Origin: Vanilla planifolia
Taxonomy: Eukaryota; Streptophyta; Magnoliopsida; Asparagales; Orchidaceae
DNA length: 64,000 bases
Assembly: GCA_023846275.1 (NCBI GenBank)
Contig: CM043871.1
Span: 30,038,569 to 30,102,568, forward strand
Direction: 5' to 3'
The position numbers were made by a program, and so were the translations under genes. Below the pieces are notes generated by a model. The model saw nothing but the letters and a program-made list of their open reading frames with translations, did no database searches and was not told where the DNA came from. Numbering within the stretch: position 1 is the stretch's first letter; every line of letters begins with the position of its first letter. Shown piece after piece: positions 38,101-51,294 of the stretch.

Positions 38101-40210
38101 ATATTTTTGTAAAGTGATTTTTGTCATATCTAATTTTATACATGTAAAATACAAAATTTTAGACAAACTCTATATTGAATATTTTAATAAAAAAAGAATA
38201 ACTCTAATTTTAGATTACTAAAAAATTAGAAGTTGTTGAAAGAGTGTATCATTTTGGCCATGATATCCTATAGTTCTATTATCATTGCTTATGGAGCACC
38301 AAAGATAAAAAAGAGTGATGAGGTGGTGGTTTGTGTTAATAGAGAAAATTAGCTTAAAAAAGTAATAAGATAGTAGGCTAGGATTTGAAATCTTGTTGAG
38401 AAAGGCGACATTGTGGTGATTAGATCAAGACAGTCAAAGGGTGAGTGTATACTTATGAGTGTTGGAGGAAGCAAGAATTTTTTTGGTTATTGAGTATTTT
38501 AGTAGAAGGTCTCTCACCTTCGATCCTTATATCTTATAAGAGGATTTGGTTGTCAACTCTCTCAATAGAATGTCTCTTATTTTTAATTCTTATCTCTCAT
38601 AAATAGAGAAGAAGTTAGAATCTCTTTAATTAGAGTTGGGCACATACTTTGCTCATAAAGATAAAAATACATAAATAAAAGGAATTTTTATTCTAAAATA
38701 TTCATCTTCAACATGATAAATATCTCTATTTATGAGAACTTTAAAAGTTCATCAATAATTTAAAAAAATAAAAAAATGAAAAATTTACATAATTAATTGA
38801 TGTTAAGTAGTTCCAAAACTAGCCACGCGTTTTGGGCGACGGTAAATACAAGTAATGAAATGATAGGGCGAGTGGCGAGGCCAAAGATACTGGTCTAGTT
38901 TTTGGCTAGTTGTGAAAAAGGTAAAATGGTATGGGTCAACGAGGACTGATAGGTGGCACGGGTCATCATGGGTCACAGCGAATCAAGTGGGTCAACCAAA
39001 AACTCAATTTTAAGTATTTTTTGAATCAATTTTCAACCAATTTATGAAATTAGTGCAATGCTAACGAATGTAATTTTTGTAAGCTAACATTAGACTCTCT
39101 TACATTACTTTGGTCTTAGCTTCTTCTCTTGGTGTATGTTCCTCACTTTTCCTCTTACTATATAATTTAGTTGTCATGTAAGATACTAGGCTGTCACATG
39201 ATCTTATCTTTTACATCAAAAACATGTTACTTTAAGAGATCAATTAATATGTTTACTTGATTTTGTAATGGGTTTAATGGTAAGGCTTGGAGAAGGGAGT
39301 GTTAGTGGACAACTAATGAAGGGTCTAAGGATAATTATTCAAAAGGTTAACTTAGATGTTGTTTCAACTCTTCTAATAACATAAAATTTTTTAAGGCACT
39401 AGAACTCACTTGTAGTCCAATATGATTTTTCTAAAGTGTGGGTGTTATACTTATAGATTCTCTTTAAGTCTAGCTCAAAATCAAGAGATGGTGAGCAAAG
39501 GATCCTCAACTACAATAAAAATGATATTCATTAAAATGAGCAATATACTCATTGATTGACTTTTCTTAGGTTAAATTTTTCCATTGATTTAGTAATTGGG
39601 TTTTGTAAGAAAGAGATATGTATTTTCCTCTAAGGATTCCCTTGATCTCATTCTATGTTCTTATGCGTGGTGATCTTCTTTGGTGATGGTTCATCACTAT
39701 AGCTTTTACGAGTAATCAAGTTTGTTTAGCCAACTTCTCATATGCAAACAATACTTCCTCTTTTCACTAAGTGTAAACTATTGAAAATAATGATCCATGA
39801 CTGCTTTTCATTTTAGGTGGTCCTCAAGGTTTAAGATTCTCTCAAAGGTAGATGTGTCATATTTGATGGACTTCATAAGCTTATCATCATTATTTTCATG
39901 CTCAAGAATGACTCATTAACCCTATGGGATGTATAACTAGGTGGATAAATAATGTCAAGATTAGATAGGGTAGGCTCACTAGAGAGTCATTTAAGTTCAA
40001 ATTTCCTATTTTCAAATTCTCACAATTATGCTTCCATGTTTTCCATCCTTATTAAGAGACTTTGAGGAGTCAATTGTATTTAATTGAGTTATAGATTCTC
40101 TATGTTGTAATTTTTATCAGATGTTATGCACATATATTATGTGTGTTCTAACAAAACCCTTTTTTTAATAAAATATTAACTATTGATAAATAAAGGAAAA
40201 TATTAATTTA
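35100..40210 (-). mobile_element. Decayed Ty3/gypsy retrotransposon body (gag-pol, minus strand)
   Basis: Gypsy domains occur on the minus strand in the expected order, gag first from the right. A gag-like segment lies at about 39900-39500 (FEYEKLAKQT and, further on, a SINEYIAHFNE stretch). Reverse transcriptase lies at about 37440-37230, with RDKLYEWL and the catalytic FDDILIFS near 37285-37266, followed by ENHLEHLR. RNase H is in the ORF 36920-36672, with LSFTYFSEKLNE and YDKEFYIMV. Integrase C-terminal sequence lies at about 35860-35600 (LIVKLK, matching the usual DGQTE region). Stops and frameshifts break every domain except the short RNase H ORF, so the element is dead. A PBS-like TGGCATAAGG on the minus strand near 40205 may mark the internal/LTR junction. 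Confidence 0.8.
36672..36920 (-). pseudogene. Ty3/gypsy RNase H fragment
   Basis: An 82-codon open stretch that matches the gypsy RNase H region: an ILEISYDAY segment in place of the usual FEVECDAS, then SFTYFSEKLNECHRKY and YDKEFYIMV. The first catalytic Asp is present in SYDAY, but neighbouring family residues have changed. It is the longest open piece of the dead gypsy pol. Confidence 0.8.
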
Positions 40211-40214
40211 ACCT

Positions 40215-41000
40215 TATGCCATTGGTGTTGTATGCACTAGAATAATCTTCTCATATAATAATATTAAAGCTGGGTTTGAGACATATCATAATGTGTAATA
40301 AGAAGGATTAACTTGCACATATTAGGAACAAATAAAACATGAAGGATAAATATGTGAAATCCAAAAGAAACAACACACAAAAGACACCATCCAAGCAATC
40401 TTAACAAAAGAAGGGCAACACAAGAGTTGCTCCATTTGTTAAGCTCACTACTCTCGACAACATAGACATGGGGTACTAAAACATTTTTAAGTAATGAGAT
40501 TATTATATGTGAAAACATTGATCTAAAAATATTATAGAAATTGAATCATAAGAAAGAGAAAATCAATGAATTCAAAATCAAATTTTGTTGAACTCTATAG
40601 CAACTATTGTTGAAAAGTAAGTCTCCGCAAGTTCTAATAATTAAATCAAAATTGATCAAAACTACTATTTTATTGATTTTATATTTTCTTTTGTAAATTT
40701 TAAAATTTAAATTTTTTAAGTGTAGTTAATATAATTAAAATTTTTCCTAAAAAACTATTGAAACCATTAAAATAAAATCATAAATTATAACTAAAATTAG
40801 TATTGGAATAAAAATTCAAATATTGGACTAATTGAATTGGATTAAAGTATGTGCTCCCTAAAAAGCAACTTGTAGATGTCTTTTTTAATATCTATGTAAA
40901 TTTCTTAGCTAACCTCCCCTTATGGTGGGTTTATTTTGCTACTAATCAATAGTGTCATTTTTGTATTAGGAACTAAAATTAAGATGCCAGTTTTGGAATG
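40215..41000. repeat. Dispersed repeat segment B, copy 2 (possible 5' LTR of gypsy element)
   Basis: Begins TGTTGTATGC just right of the PBS-like site and aligns with 29665-29830 over 40295-40450. Consistent with the gypsy 5' LTR read on the minus strand. The outer boundary is unknown. Confidence 0.4.
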
Positions 41001-41251
41001 TTATTTGATCATTTAGTAAAAAAGTGACATTTTTTGTGATATGTTTGTTGATCCAAAATCAAACGTGATTAATTTTAGCAATTCACATGTTTGTGTACAA
41101 AATCTTTTACATATATTTTCTAAATTCCTTGCATTAGAAAATAAAATAAAACTTTTTTTATTAACACACCAGTTTTTGAGTACTCCTCTTTGTTATAGAT
41201 TACACCTAAAATATCTTATCCCTCACTTGCTTACCTCAAGATATTGGTATT

Positions 41252-41304
41252 CTCTCTCTCTCTCTCTCCCTCCCTCCCTCCCTCCCTCCCTCCCTCCCTC
41301 CCTC
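41252..41304. repeat. (TC)n-(CCCT)n compound microsatellite
   Basis: About nine TC units pass into about nine CCCT units. The minus strand is a run of GGGA units, a sequence class able to form a G-quadruplex. Confidence 0.95.
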
Positions 41305-41399
41305 TCCTCTTGATGTGACCCAAAAAAAGCTCTTTGTTACCTACTGTTCTTATACCTCTTCCAAACTGACCAACCACCTACCACTTTTTTTGCACCCTT

Positions 41400-42606
41400 T
41401 TCATTTCTTTCCTTCTTAATCTTGAGATTAAGTTCTTGTTACCCTTTTCTCTTCATCCTACAAAGTTTCAAACTTTTCTTCTTGAGGAATAGTTTGACAA
41501 TCTTCTTCTTTGTCATAAGATGAATGAGCTTTAATGGAGGTAGTTTTGATGACCACTTGTGTTTGGATCTATAATGGAAGTGATTCTTTGATGGTGTTTC
41601 TTTTTCTTGATTATAGTTACATTTATTTTTGCCTATACATGTGGGCATGACTTTTAATTATAATTATTTTGTTTTAATATTGTTGGTACCTTATTAGTTA
41701 CTTTTACCCACAGAATAACAAAACTCTCTTACTTGTAGGTGTACTTAAGCTTAGATTGCTAGTTACTTGAACTGGAAGTGTTTTGATGACTAATTTGCAT
41801 GTCATCATCAACTATCATTGTCTCTTATTACTTTATCTTTATGGATATTTAAAAATTCATGTCTATCATCATTGAGAATTGATAATATTGAAGCTTCTTA
41901 TATGGAGATAAGAGGGTGTCAATGTATGGCCATGGTCATTTAAAGAGAGAAATTGGTTATCGTTCATTAATCATATGAGTCTTTCATCTTATGTTATTAT
42001 ATTATTCCTTTAATTTCTCTAAATTTATTGCTCTACAAATTTGCATTGAGGTCATCCTTAATTCTAATATTTTTTATATTAATAATATTATTTTATTAAT
42101 TAAGAAGTTGTAGTAGAGGTGAAAAAGTGAACAATATTTAAATGACCAAGATAATGATTCACCATTGACAATTGTTAGCTCAATGGTCAAGGAGTTCAAT
42201 GACATAAGTAGACAATAACCATTAGTAGCTAATGTTCAACAAGGTGGCAATGATTGATCTCGAAGGTTGGGTTGCAATGACGACACTGATGACTCTCAGT
42301 ACTTAACAAACCATTAATAAGTAAATGATAAGAATGCTGATAACTATTGTGATAATTTTAAAACTAAAATAAAGGAAATAAAATGATGTTACGTCACTTT
42401 TTGCTAGTTGAACTTGCATAACTCACCTATAGTTAACCAAAGCCTAATATGGAAAGTGTCTTATCACATTTTCTAGTTCTCACTTCTACTTACCTCATTT
42501 ATCACATCTCATAATCATTTCAATATAATCCAAAAGGTCAACTTTTATGCTTGTGCCTAAGTATGATTACAACCTGATTAAAACCTAACCCCTTTCACCC
42601 TCTTGT
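41400..42606. repeat. Dispersed repeat segment A, copy 2
   Basis: Diverged direct copy of 28440-29640, aligned along nearly its whole length with small indels. No intact ORF. It begins shortly after the compound microsatellite at 41252-41304. Confidence 0.75.
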
Positions 42607-45600
42607 CCATATACACATATGCTTATAATTAAATCCTAAACAAAAACCTTACTCATATGATTATTCCTAACCACAAATATTATGCATATGCTTATACAAA
42701 GCTCTAATGCCTACACCTATTGCTTTAGTTAACTTTTAACTCTTATGAATATGTTAACCCTAGACATGCCTACGCTTGACCCTTAAATCATATATCAAAA
42801 CCTATGATAAGCCTTCAATAAAAACTCAAAATATCTTAAATAATGTAATTAGGACCACATGGTACATGTTGCATTAGCTAAAGTCCTTTGGTCAATCTAG
42901 TCACACTCTTTTGTTGTCAATACCATGACCTAGACTTTGGGAGCCATCTTCCTAATTACTTTTATTCGTCTTGATTAGGTCCTTCTCTCCACACCAAATG
43001 AGCTCTCATCATTTAAGCTCTTTATCTTAACTCTCAACCTTAGTCTTATAATATATAGTGAGGTGTCAGCATCACAACAACAAAAAAGATGAGAATTATT
43101 CCATATTACATAACAAACATGATCTAGAATCCATCAATTACGCCTCTTTTGTTCGCCATCCTATTTATCTTCATGTATACATGTAACAACTCAAAAGGGG
43201 AATTAATTAAATAATTATTTTTGAGATTTAAAAATTATCAAATACTTAAATTAATCAAAGTTCATGATTTTAGGGTTGATCAAAGCTTTAATAAAGAAAG
43301 AGATAATAAAATATATCATCAAAGAAAAATAAATATTATAAATAACTATTATGATTTTAAGGATTTTTTATGAATTATTAAAATTTTTTAAAAACTCGTA
43401 TATTGAAAGAAAAAGTAAATAAGCTACAACTCTTATAAATAAGAACTTAAACCTAGAAAAATGAGAAAATAAATTATTATAAACTTTTTGATGCCAAAAT
43501 AATAAAAATCAAAGGTTTCTTAATCTCAAAATAAAATATTAGAGATTTTTTAAAATTAAACAATAATTTTCTTATAGAATTAAAAAATCCCAAAATTTAT
43601 TTAAAATATTAAGTGGACTAAAAATAATTTATTTTGATTAATACATAAGACGTATAAAGATCGACTTAATAAAACTGTCTTAACCCAAAAAACATGTGTG
43701 ATATATAACTAATAGTTAAAACTAATTTGAAGAAAATAATAAAATAATTTTAAGTTAATAATTTGATGAAAAATACTAAATAAAGTTTAAAATATGAAAA
43801 TTGGTTGACAAGTAGAACTTATTGAAGAGATTCAAGTGGATATGATTGATATTTTTTGAAACTAATTTGATAGAAAAATATAAGAAATATATGAAACTTT
43901 ATTGTTTAATTAAAACTTATTTAATTAAATCTTAAAACAATAAAAATCTAAACAACAAAAGAATCACTTTGATGGAAAAACAATGCTTTTAAAAACTATT
44001 AGAAGAGGAGATAAAGCTTTCATTCCAAGTAAAAAAAAAGGTAAGGAGAAGAAGAGTCATGCTTAGTGGAGATTTGAAGTGACAAGAAGGAAAAGAGTCA
44101 GCCAAATACTATAAAAGTAGGGATCATTAGTTGTTATGTGAGTTTAATTATTCAAAAATTAGGGATAACAACTACATCCAAGAGCTTAAAGAAAGGAGAG
44201 AAGAAAGAAGTGATATTATTGAAGTGTCTGAAGAAAATAAAGCAGTCAAGCAAGGGATTGAGAAGGATTAAAGGAAGATAATTATATAACATCTATACAA
44301 TACTCAAAAATGGAAAAGATTGTGTTTGTGGAATTGATGCAACTCGAAATCAACTCTAAGGTGAGACCACAATAATTAAGAAATTTAGGTAGGAATGCTT
44401 TATACTATGCATGCATATGTTTGATGTACTATTGCTTAGAGCTTAGTGACGAAATAGGAATTTTGACTTATTTGGTAAAATTAGGAAATGAATGATAATA
44501 TAATATTCAACTTTTATGTAATATAAATTATTGTTTTTCTTATGATACATAAGCATATTGTAACAACATGTTTAAGGACATGTGATTGGTTAATACAAAT
44601 CATGATTTACTTATTAATTAGCATGTGACAAACCTAAATACTTACTTTATGATTTTTATTTATCATGCTATAAACATGTGTTATTGCATTATACAATATG
44701 TTATAATTGGTTAACTTGCAAGATTTGAGAACAAAAGAATTTCAAAGCTATTAAAAATTACATGATTTTATTGTAAGAGTTTGTTAAATAAGGGTAGGAA
44801 ATATTAAACTCAAAAAGAAAATTTAAATTATACCAAAAATTGATTAAATGGTGCTACTCAAGTTAGATGGGACATTAATCGGTAAATGTTTGTGAGCTAA
44901 CATAAGACTCTTCTAAGTTATTATGTCTTATGTTTTTTTTATAATATATGATTGCATAGCAAAATCCATAAATACAACATGATGTATAGACTATACCTAT
45001 TCCATTTATACTTTATATCAAGCTCTATACTTACAATAGTCTTATCCTCTCAACACAAACTTACGACCCAATTTTCTAATTGTAAACCATTTAAACCAAA
45101 ATTCTCCAAAATTAAAACTTAATTTGTCCAAAATTTAAATTTCAAGCAAATAAAGTTTCCCTTACATTTTGTCTTTTTTCATATGTATATACATTAATTT
45201 ATACAACTTATAGCATATACATCCCATGTGGAAAATCAACTATTCTTCCACATGAGCATTTATTGCTCAACCACATAATTATTTATAATATTTCAAATAT
45301 TTTGAGTATATAATATATGCAACAAAAGTATAACAACTTTATAATCTTTTAAGTAAATAACTTCATTATATATTTGACATGTCTTAAAATCAGATACATA
45401 ATATGTTCAACACTATTTTGTAACTATCTTGAATCTCATCTTAACACCTGTGTTTCTAAATATTTATTCAATGCACCTAAAACTGTGATTACCAAATATA
45501 GTTTAACATTCGAGAGGTTTGACTATTATTTAATTAATTTTATTTGAGAAAAATTAAATTATTGACTAATCAAATTTAAAAAAAAATTTGTTTATTTGAT

Positions 45601-48600
45601 GATAGATAAGAGTTTAAAGAAAAAAAATAAGATTTACCAAAATCAATAATAATAAAAACTTTCATTAATAAATTTTTGTGAATTATGAAAGTTTTTAAAA
45701 AATTATATCCTCAAAATCCTAAAGATGTAGGTGAACATCAAGTAATGAGATTCAAATTATTATAAACTTAATGGTGAAATTTTTTTAAAATATAAATTTA
45801 AATTGAGAATAAAATGAAAGATTAAAGTAATAAGAAAATATTATTTCAAAAGAGAAAATAATAAATTATTAAATGTTGTAACCAAATTTTAGAAACATTA
45901 TAGAAAATAGTGTATTTTATTAGAAGTTTAAGGTATAGTATCTCTGAAACTAAAATATATATTGATCATAAGCCAAGTTTTATAAGAAAAAATATTAATA
46001 TAATTTTTAAAATAAAATAAATTGAAAAAAATAAAAGACATTTGAAAAATACAAAATTTTATGACAAGTAAAGTTTTGAGTGAAAAAAGTTTAAAGTGGT
46101 TAATAAATTTTTTGAGATCAATTGAATAAAATAAATTAGAAATTTTGGTTTAATATAAAGTTTTTGTTTAAAAATTTTTATATTTTGTTTCTATCTAACT
46201 TAATGGGTAGAAGCAAAATATGTTGGTATTAGTAATGAAAAAATTCATGAAAATGTCATGGAAGAAAGGGAAAATTATTAGGGAAGCATTACATTAAGGA
46301 AAAATTAAATGTTTGAAATGTTTATATTAAAAAAATTAGAGTTTTAATGTAATTTAGGGAAGAGAAAGGAGGAAACTAGTTGGCAGCTCAAGTAACATGC
46401 CTTGAAAGGTTATAAAAAAGGTGAATTTTGGTTGGTTGAGAGGTATTAGGGAAGGAAATTAAAGAAGTGAGAAGATTAATGTTGCCATGAGAGAAAGAAA
46501 GAGAGCTTGAGAGCCTAGTTGAAGGAAGGAGAGGAAAATTAATGTAATAGCTTGAAAAAGGGTTTGACTAAATACCAGGTGATTCCCTAAGAGTGAAATT
46601 ATTAGACAAGAAAACAACTCCTATACAAAGCTTCCAGGGGGTGTAGTTAAGCACCCAAAAAAGAAAAAGCCCCATAACACCTTAAAAGGATGAGACGTAA
46701 ATGTCGAGTGATATCCTAAGAGTGAAATTATTAGATAAGAAAGTGTCTCATAGACAAGACTTCTAAAGGTACAAATGAAGAATAAGATAGATAGTACTAT
46801 ATTAGCCAGTGTTGGAGAAATCTTATAGTGAATTCATAGTCTAAAATTGATAAGACATTTTTTGGGGTTAACCTACTATAAGTTTGTATGAGAACTCTAT
46901 AGTTAAGCATATTTGATTAGAATCAATATAGAGATGGATAACCAAGTTGAAAGGTCCTCTTGATAATGGCAAAACCCAAATAAATTAAGACACTACTTGA
47001 TCAAGGAATATTGACATGTTACAATTAGGCTACCAAGAGAGGAGAGAAAAATCCATTATAATGGCTAAACAAGGGGAAGAAAGAGAGGAGAAAAAGAATT
47101 GAGCTTGATAAATTTAGAGGAGGTCACATTAGCAAAGATTCAACTATAGTGTGAGCATTACTTTCAAAAATTAAGATAAGAAACTATAGATCTTATGATA
47201 CATGTGATTTATGTTTGATGATGTAAAACTTAATGGCTATAATACCTAGAATTTCTAAATTTATAAAGCAATATTTTGGTGATGTATTATGTTATGATAT
47301 AGTTGTTAATTCACATGTTATGTATTGATAGTAATTTTATTTATCATATGTTTCTTTATCCTATTTGCTTATTCAATTGTGGTATAAAATGGTTATGCAT
47401 GCAAATATATTATTTTTATGATCATTTGCATAATTGGAAAAACATTTATTACATGATGAACATTGTTTAAATAAGCCTAAAAATTATGAAAGTGCAAAAA
47501 GGTAAAACAATTTATGGAAAAGGCTTAGCTCCTCATATTGAACATGGGACAAGATCATTAGGGATTTGGGATAGGCAAAGAGACTCATTGAAGACAACCC
47601 AAAAAAGAAGGATTCTAAAAGGTACAATTTGATAATGAGAGAATTGATTTATCAAACCTAAGTTAGTGGTGTAATCTTAAACCAAATAAATTAAAAAATG
47701 ATTAATAGACCAATAATAAAAGAACTAAAAAAAATAAAATATCAAAAAAATTATAAAAGAATTTCTTATTTACATATGCATGATTATTCTAACCTATTTT
47801 ATTTATTTTATTTGTTAAACTTTTCATTCACTTGGTGAACAATTTGAACCAAAATACAACATAACCCAATCATATGCATAAATTACATGCAAGAGCAAGA
47901 ATTTATCTTCTAAGCTTGAGTTGGTCTACTTAGCCTATTTTGACTTAACATTACAAAAAATGTTGAAGCACACATAAGGTCTCATGGAGAGATGAGTGGA
48001 GGAATGATATATTACTTCACTATTTTTGTATTGCATTTGAGCTTAGGCATCGGACTATGGTGTTGTATTATATGTGTTATGTCAAAAAATTATTTTAGTT
48101 AAATTTATGTACAATTTTACATTATTTCATTACAAAACAATTCTAAAAGTGGTTTGTTAATGAAGGGTTCTTCTATTTTAATTGTTTTGGTGCAAAAGAT
48201 ATTAGAAATAATGCTACTTTCCCAAAAACTAATGTAACATGCTTTAAAAAGAGTGATTGATTTACTTTATTTGAAAAATGAATGATCATTCTTAGAAAAT
48301 TATATATTATATTTTGTGGTGCTAAAAAGGTTTTTAGTTCATTCTTTTCAAAGGTATGTTAATACAAAATAATCATACAATATAATAAGTGAGGCCATAC
48401 AATTTGATGAATTGGAAATCCTATATTATGCTTAAACAGACTATCTTATCGTCATTCGTACATTTACACATGAACTGATCATATTATATGATAGGTTATA
48501 TCTTACTATGCAAATTTACAATAGAAAAATTTAACTAATAATCTAATATTTTAGTTTTTAATAAGTTCATATCATTGAAAATATGATATAAAATAATAAT

Positions 48601-50150
48601 ATATTCTAAAATAGATTAATTAACATAGCAACTTAATTCCATCATTAAAGCCTTACATTATTATAAAAAAAGTAAAGTACAAATCAATATACCCTCCTGC
48701 ACTCAAATCTCTCATGAAATCCCTTATAATATATTATTATCATATAATTATTATTATCAAAGAAACATTAAGCCATCAACACTGGCTTAATAAGAAATTA
48801 CTTATGCAAGCAAGTCATTACATAATTGGGTTATGTCATAAATTTGATTTAATTTGTATCATATAAACATTAAAATAAAATATAAAAATATGATGCTAAA
48901 ATAATTATACTTATGTCATTAAAAACTCTTTCTAATTTTTTTCATCTTATTTTTATTATATAAGTAAATTAGCTCTTTTAAGTTTAATAAGGTTTTAGGT
49001 TTACATCATCACGTTTGGATTAATAAGTATAGTTTTCCCATAATTAGGGCAATATCATTTTAGAACTTTTTTCTTTAGTTACACCTTATTGTATGCTTCC
49101 AAAACCCATCTTTTTTGGGTTATTCCATTCTTGTATTTCAATTCCAATCCAAAAATTCTTGTGGACTCTATCCCTCTTTCATATTATTGATCCTAATCTA
49201 TTTCTAAATCCTTTTAGTAATATTATATTTTTCATAATTTAATATACATATAAATATCATGAAGAGCATAAAGAGAATATAATTTAAGCTTAAATTATAT
49301 AATTTTTTTATCTTATGCCCATCACATAAATCAATTTTGTCCAATTCCAACATAAAAGTATACAATCTCTAATTCTTTAATGTGATGATAAAAACCTCCT
49401 TTTAATACAAAATTAATCTTTTAATAACTTTTAATTTGGACCTTTTGACCTTCCTCAACTTATCATTGAAGTATCCCACACTTTTTCATGGTTAGTAATG
49501 TCCATTCATATGGTTTTGATAATTGTTGTTATGTTAGGGATAATCAAGATTTTAGAAAAATATTATATTTTAATTAAATAGGCAAAATTTAAGTTTTGAA
49601 ATATTTTGATTGAAATGATCTTCAAAAAATTTTCAATAAATTTAAAATAAATTAATTATAAAACTCTATCATATTTAAAATTTTCATATTTTTTTAATAT
49701 TATTTAATATTGTAATAATTTATCTTCATTAAAAATAATATCTTTTATCTTAAATCTAATAATGTTTTAATATTATTTAATATTGTAATAATATCTTTTA
49801 TCATAAATCGAATTCGATTTCCATGAAATCTATATGATATGATTTTTAATAATTTGAAAAATTTTAATTGATATACATCTTTATGCTTAAGAATCAATAT
49901 TTTTTTAAAAATATATGATTTTTCAGGTAAAAATAATTTTTTTTCAAAATTCTCAAAAATTTTTAAATATTCAAATAATTCAAACCCACTATAAAACTTA
50001 ATTTTTATATATTTTAAACATTAGAAATTCTCTCTCTTTAAAAAATCAAATCAACATCAACATCAATACTCTCTTAATAATTTCTAATTTTCACATCATC
50101 ACTTTTTAAAAGTGATTACTTTTCAAAGAGCTTAAGCACCAAACAACTCA
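42607..50150. other. Long AT-rich repeat block without a gene
   Basis: No protein domain recognised in any frame. The stretches 43.2-44.65 kb and 45.5-47.4 kb show weak similarity to each other (shared GA-rich run followed by a GTGAGnnnnnA and ATGCATGC/TTTGATG type ending), suggesting old LTR copies. A 129-bp tandem duplication lies at about 46580-46760. From 48.0 to 50.1 kb the sequence is extremely AT-rich. Confidence 0.5.
46576..46760. repeat. 129-bp-period duplication
   Basis: CCTAAGAGTGAAATTATTAG occurs at 46586 and again at 46715, each followed by a similar ACAAGAAA/ATAAGAAA and CTCCTATAC/TCTCATAGAC stretch. Confidence 0.7.
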
Positions 50151-50199
50151 AGAAGTTTATTTAAAATCAAATCCAAAGTGGTGGTCCACTATGCCTCAC

Positions 50200-51294
50200 G
50201 TCTAATAATAATATGCCAACGATATCGTTGCTGAGCTTCGAGTAGGATAAGCCCTTCGCTTAGTCCCACTAATATTTCTTTTTTTACTTAGCGGCCGGAA
50301 AAGCTGCTTGATCGTCTTCCCAATTTCCATGAATCTGGTACGTACTCAGTACCCAATCATCAAAGTGGGCCCGCCCAAGTTGGGCCTATGAGGTGTTGCT
50401 GGGCCAAGGTTTCCCTATGGGTTATTCCCTTTTCTTCAGGGAAGGAATCTGTTTGTCGCATATGAAATAAAAATTATTTTTTAAAGGTGAGATAACCTTT
50501 TAAATAAATTAATATATTAAAATTGATTGAGGGCACGCCTTCGTAATTTAAGAAAATTTAGGTGGCGTTTTCCTAACGTGCTCATAAACACGTTCGCCAT
50601 TAACTCAGAGAAGGTCATTGTACAGTATTTTTCTTAATTACACTTAATTACGCTCTTCAAGTAACGGTTATCGTTTGGGTGCGCCGCCGGTGGGGACTGC
50701 CACCGCAATCGCAGAGGGATGAACGTCGTGCTCCGCGGGACACTAGAACGTCATCTATTTCTTCCTGGCTAGCCATGCCATCCCTTGCCTTTGAGATAAA
50801 ACCAGGAATAGCATTTGTGGGTATTTATTAAAGCCAGAAAACGGTGGTGGTTGAATCACGCCGGCACTTCTGCACTTCACTAAAGTCTTCGTCCTTTTGG
50901 TGTTCGTGCATGTTTTCGCTTGCTGCATACAATTGATCGGCTTTTTCATCGCGAAATTCGTTAGGCATTCTGTCTGGCAGCTGACGAGGTTATTGCTTTT
51001 CTGATGTTTGGACTTATGCTAGGGTTTTTTGACCTTTGAGAAGTTGAGACTGGTCGGTTGTGGAGGAGACGCGGTGGTTCCGAGGGAAAGTTTTGTGGTA
51101 AGGTGTGCCAGTGTTTGGAGTCTGCGGTTTTGTTTGGGTTAAGCTCTGATGTGCTCTCTCTTTAGTGAATGTCGGTGGGAGGGTGTAAAGTTGAGCTAAC
51201 GAAGCTGGGAATCAGGATTAGAAATGTAGTGGATTGTTTTGTTGTGCTCTTTCTGATGATTTAGTGAACTTTCTTGGCGATTTTTCCGTTAGAG
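50200..51294 (+). promoter_or_regulatory. Promoter and 5' leader of the KIN-8B kinesin gene
   Basis: A GC-richer island after 8 kb of AT-rich repeats. Around 50367-50407 it carries closely spaced GGGCC-type boxes (GTGGGCCC, TTGGGCCTA and CTGGGCCA), resembling plant site II/TCP elements found in growth-linked genes. At 50661-50670 GTAACGGTTA contains the AACGG core of mitosis-specific (MSA) elements. The leader probably runs from about 50.7-50.85 kb to the ATG at 51295. Short upstream ORFs (for example at about 50718 and 51003) would lie in it. Start site not determinable. Confidence 0.5.
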
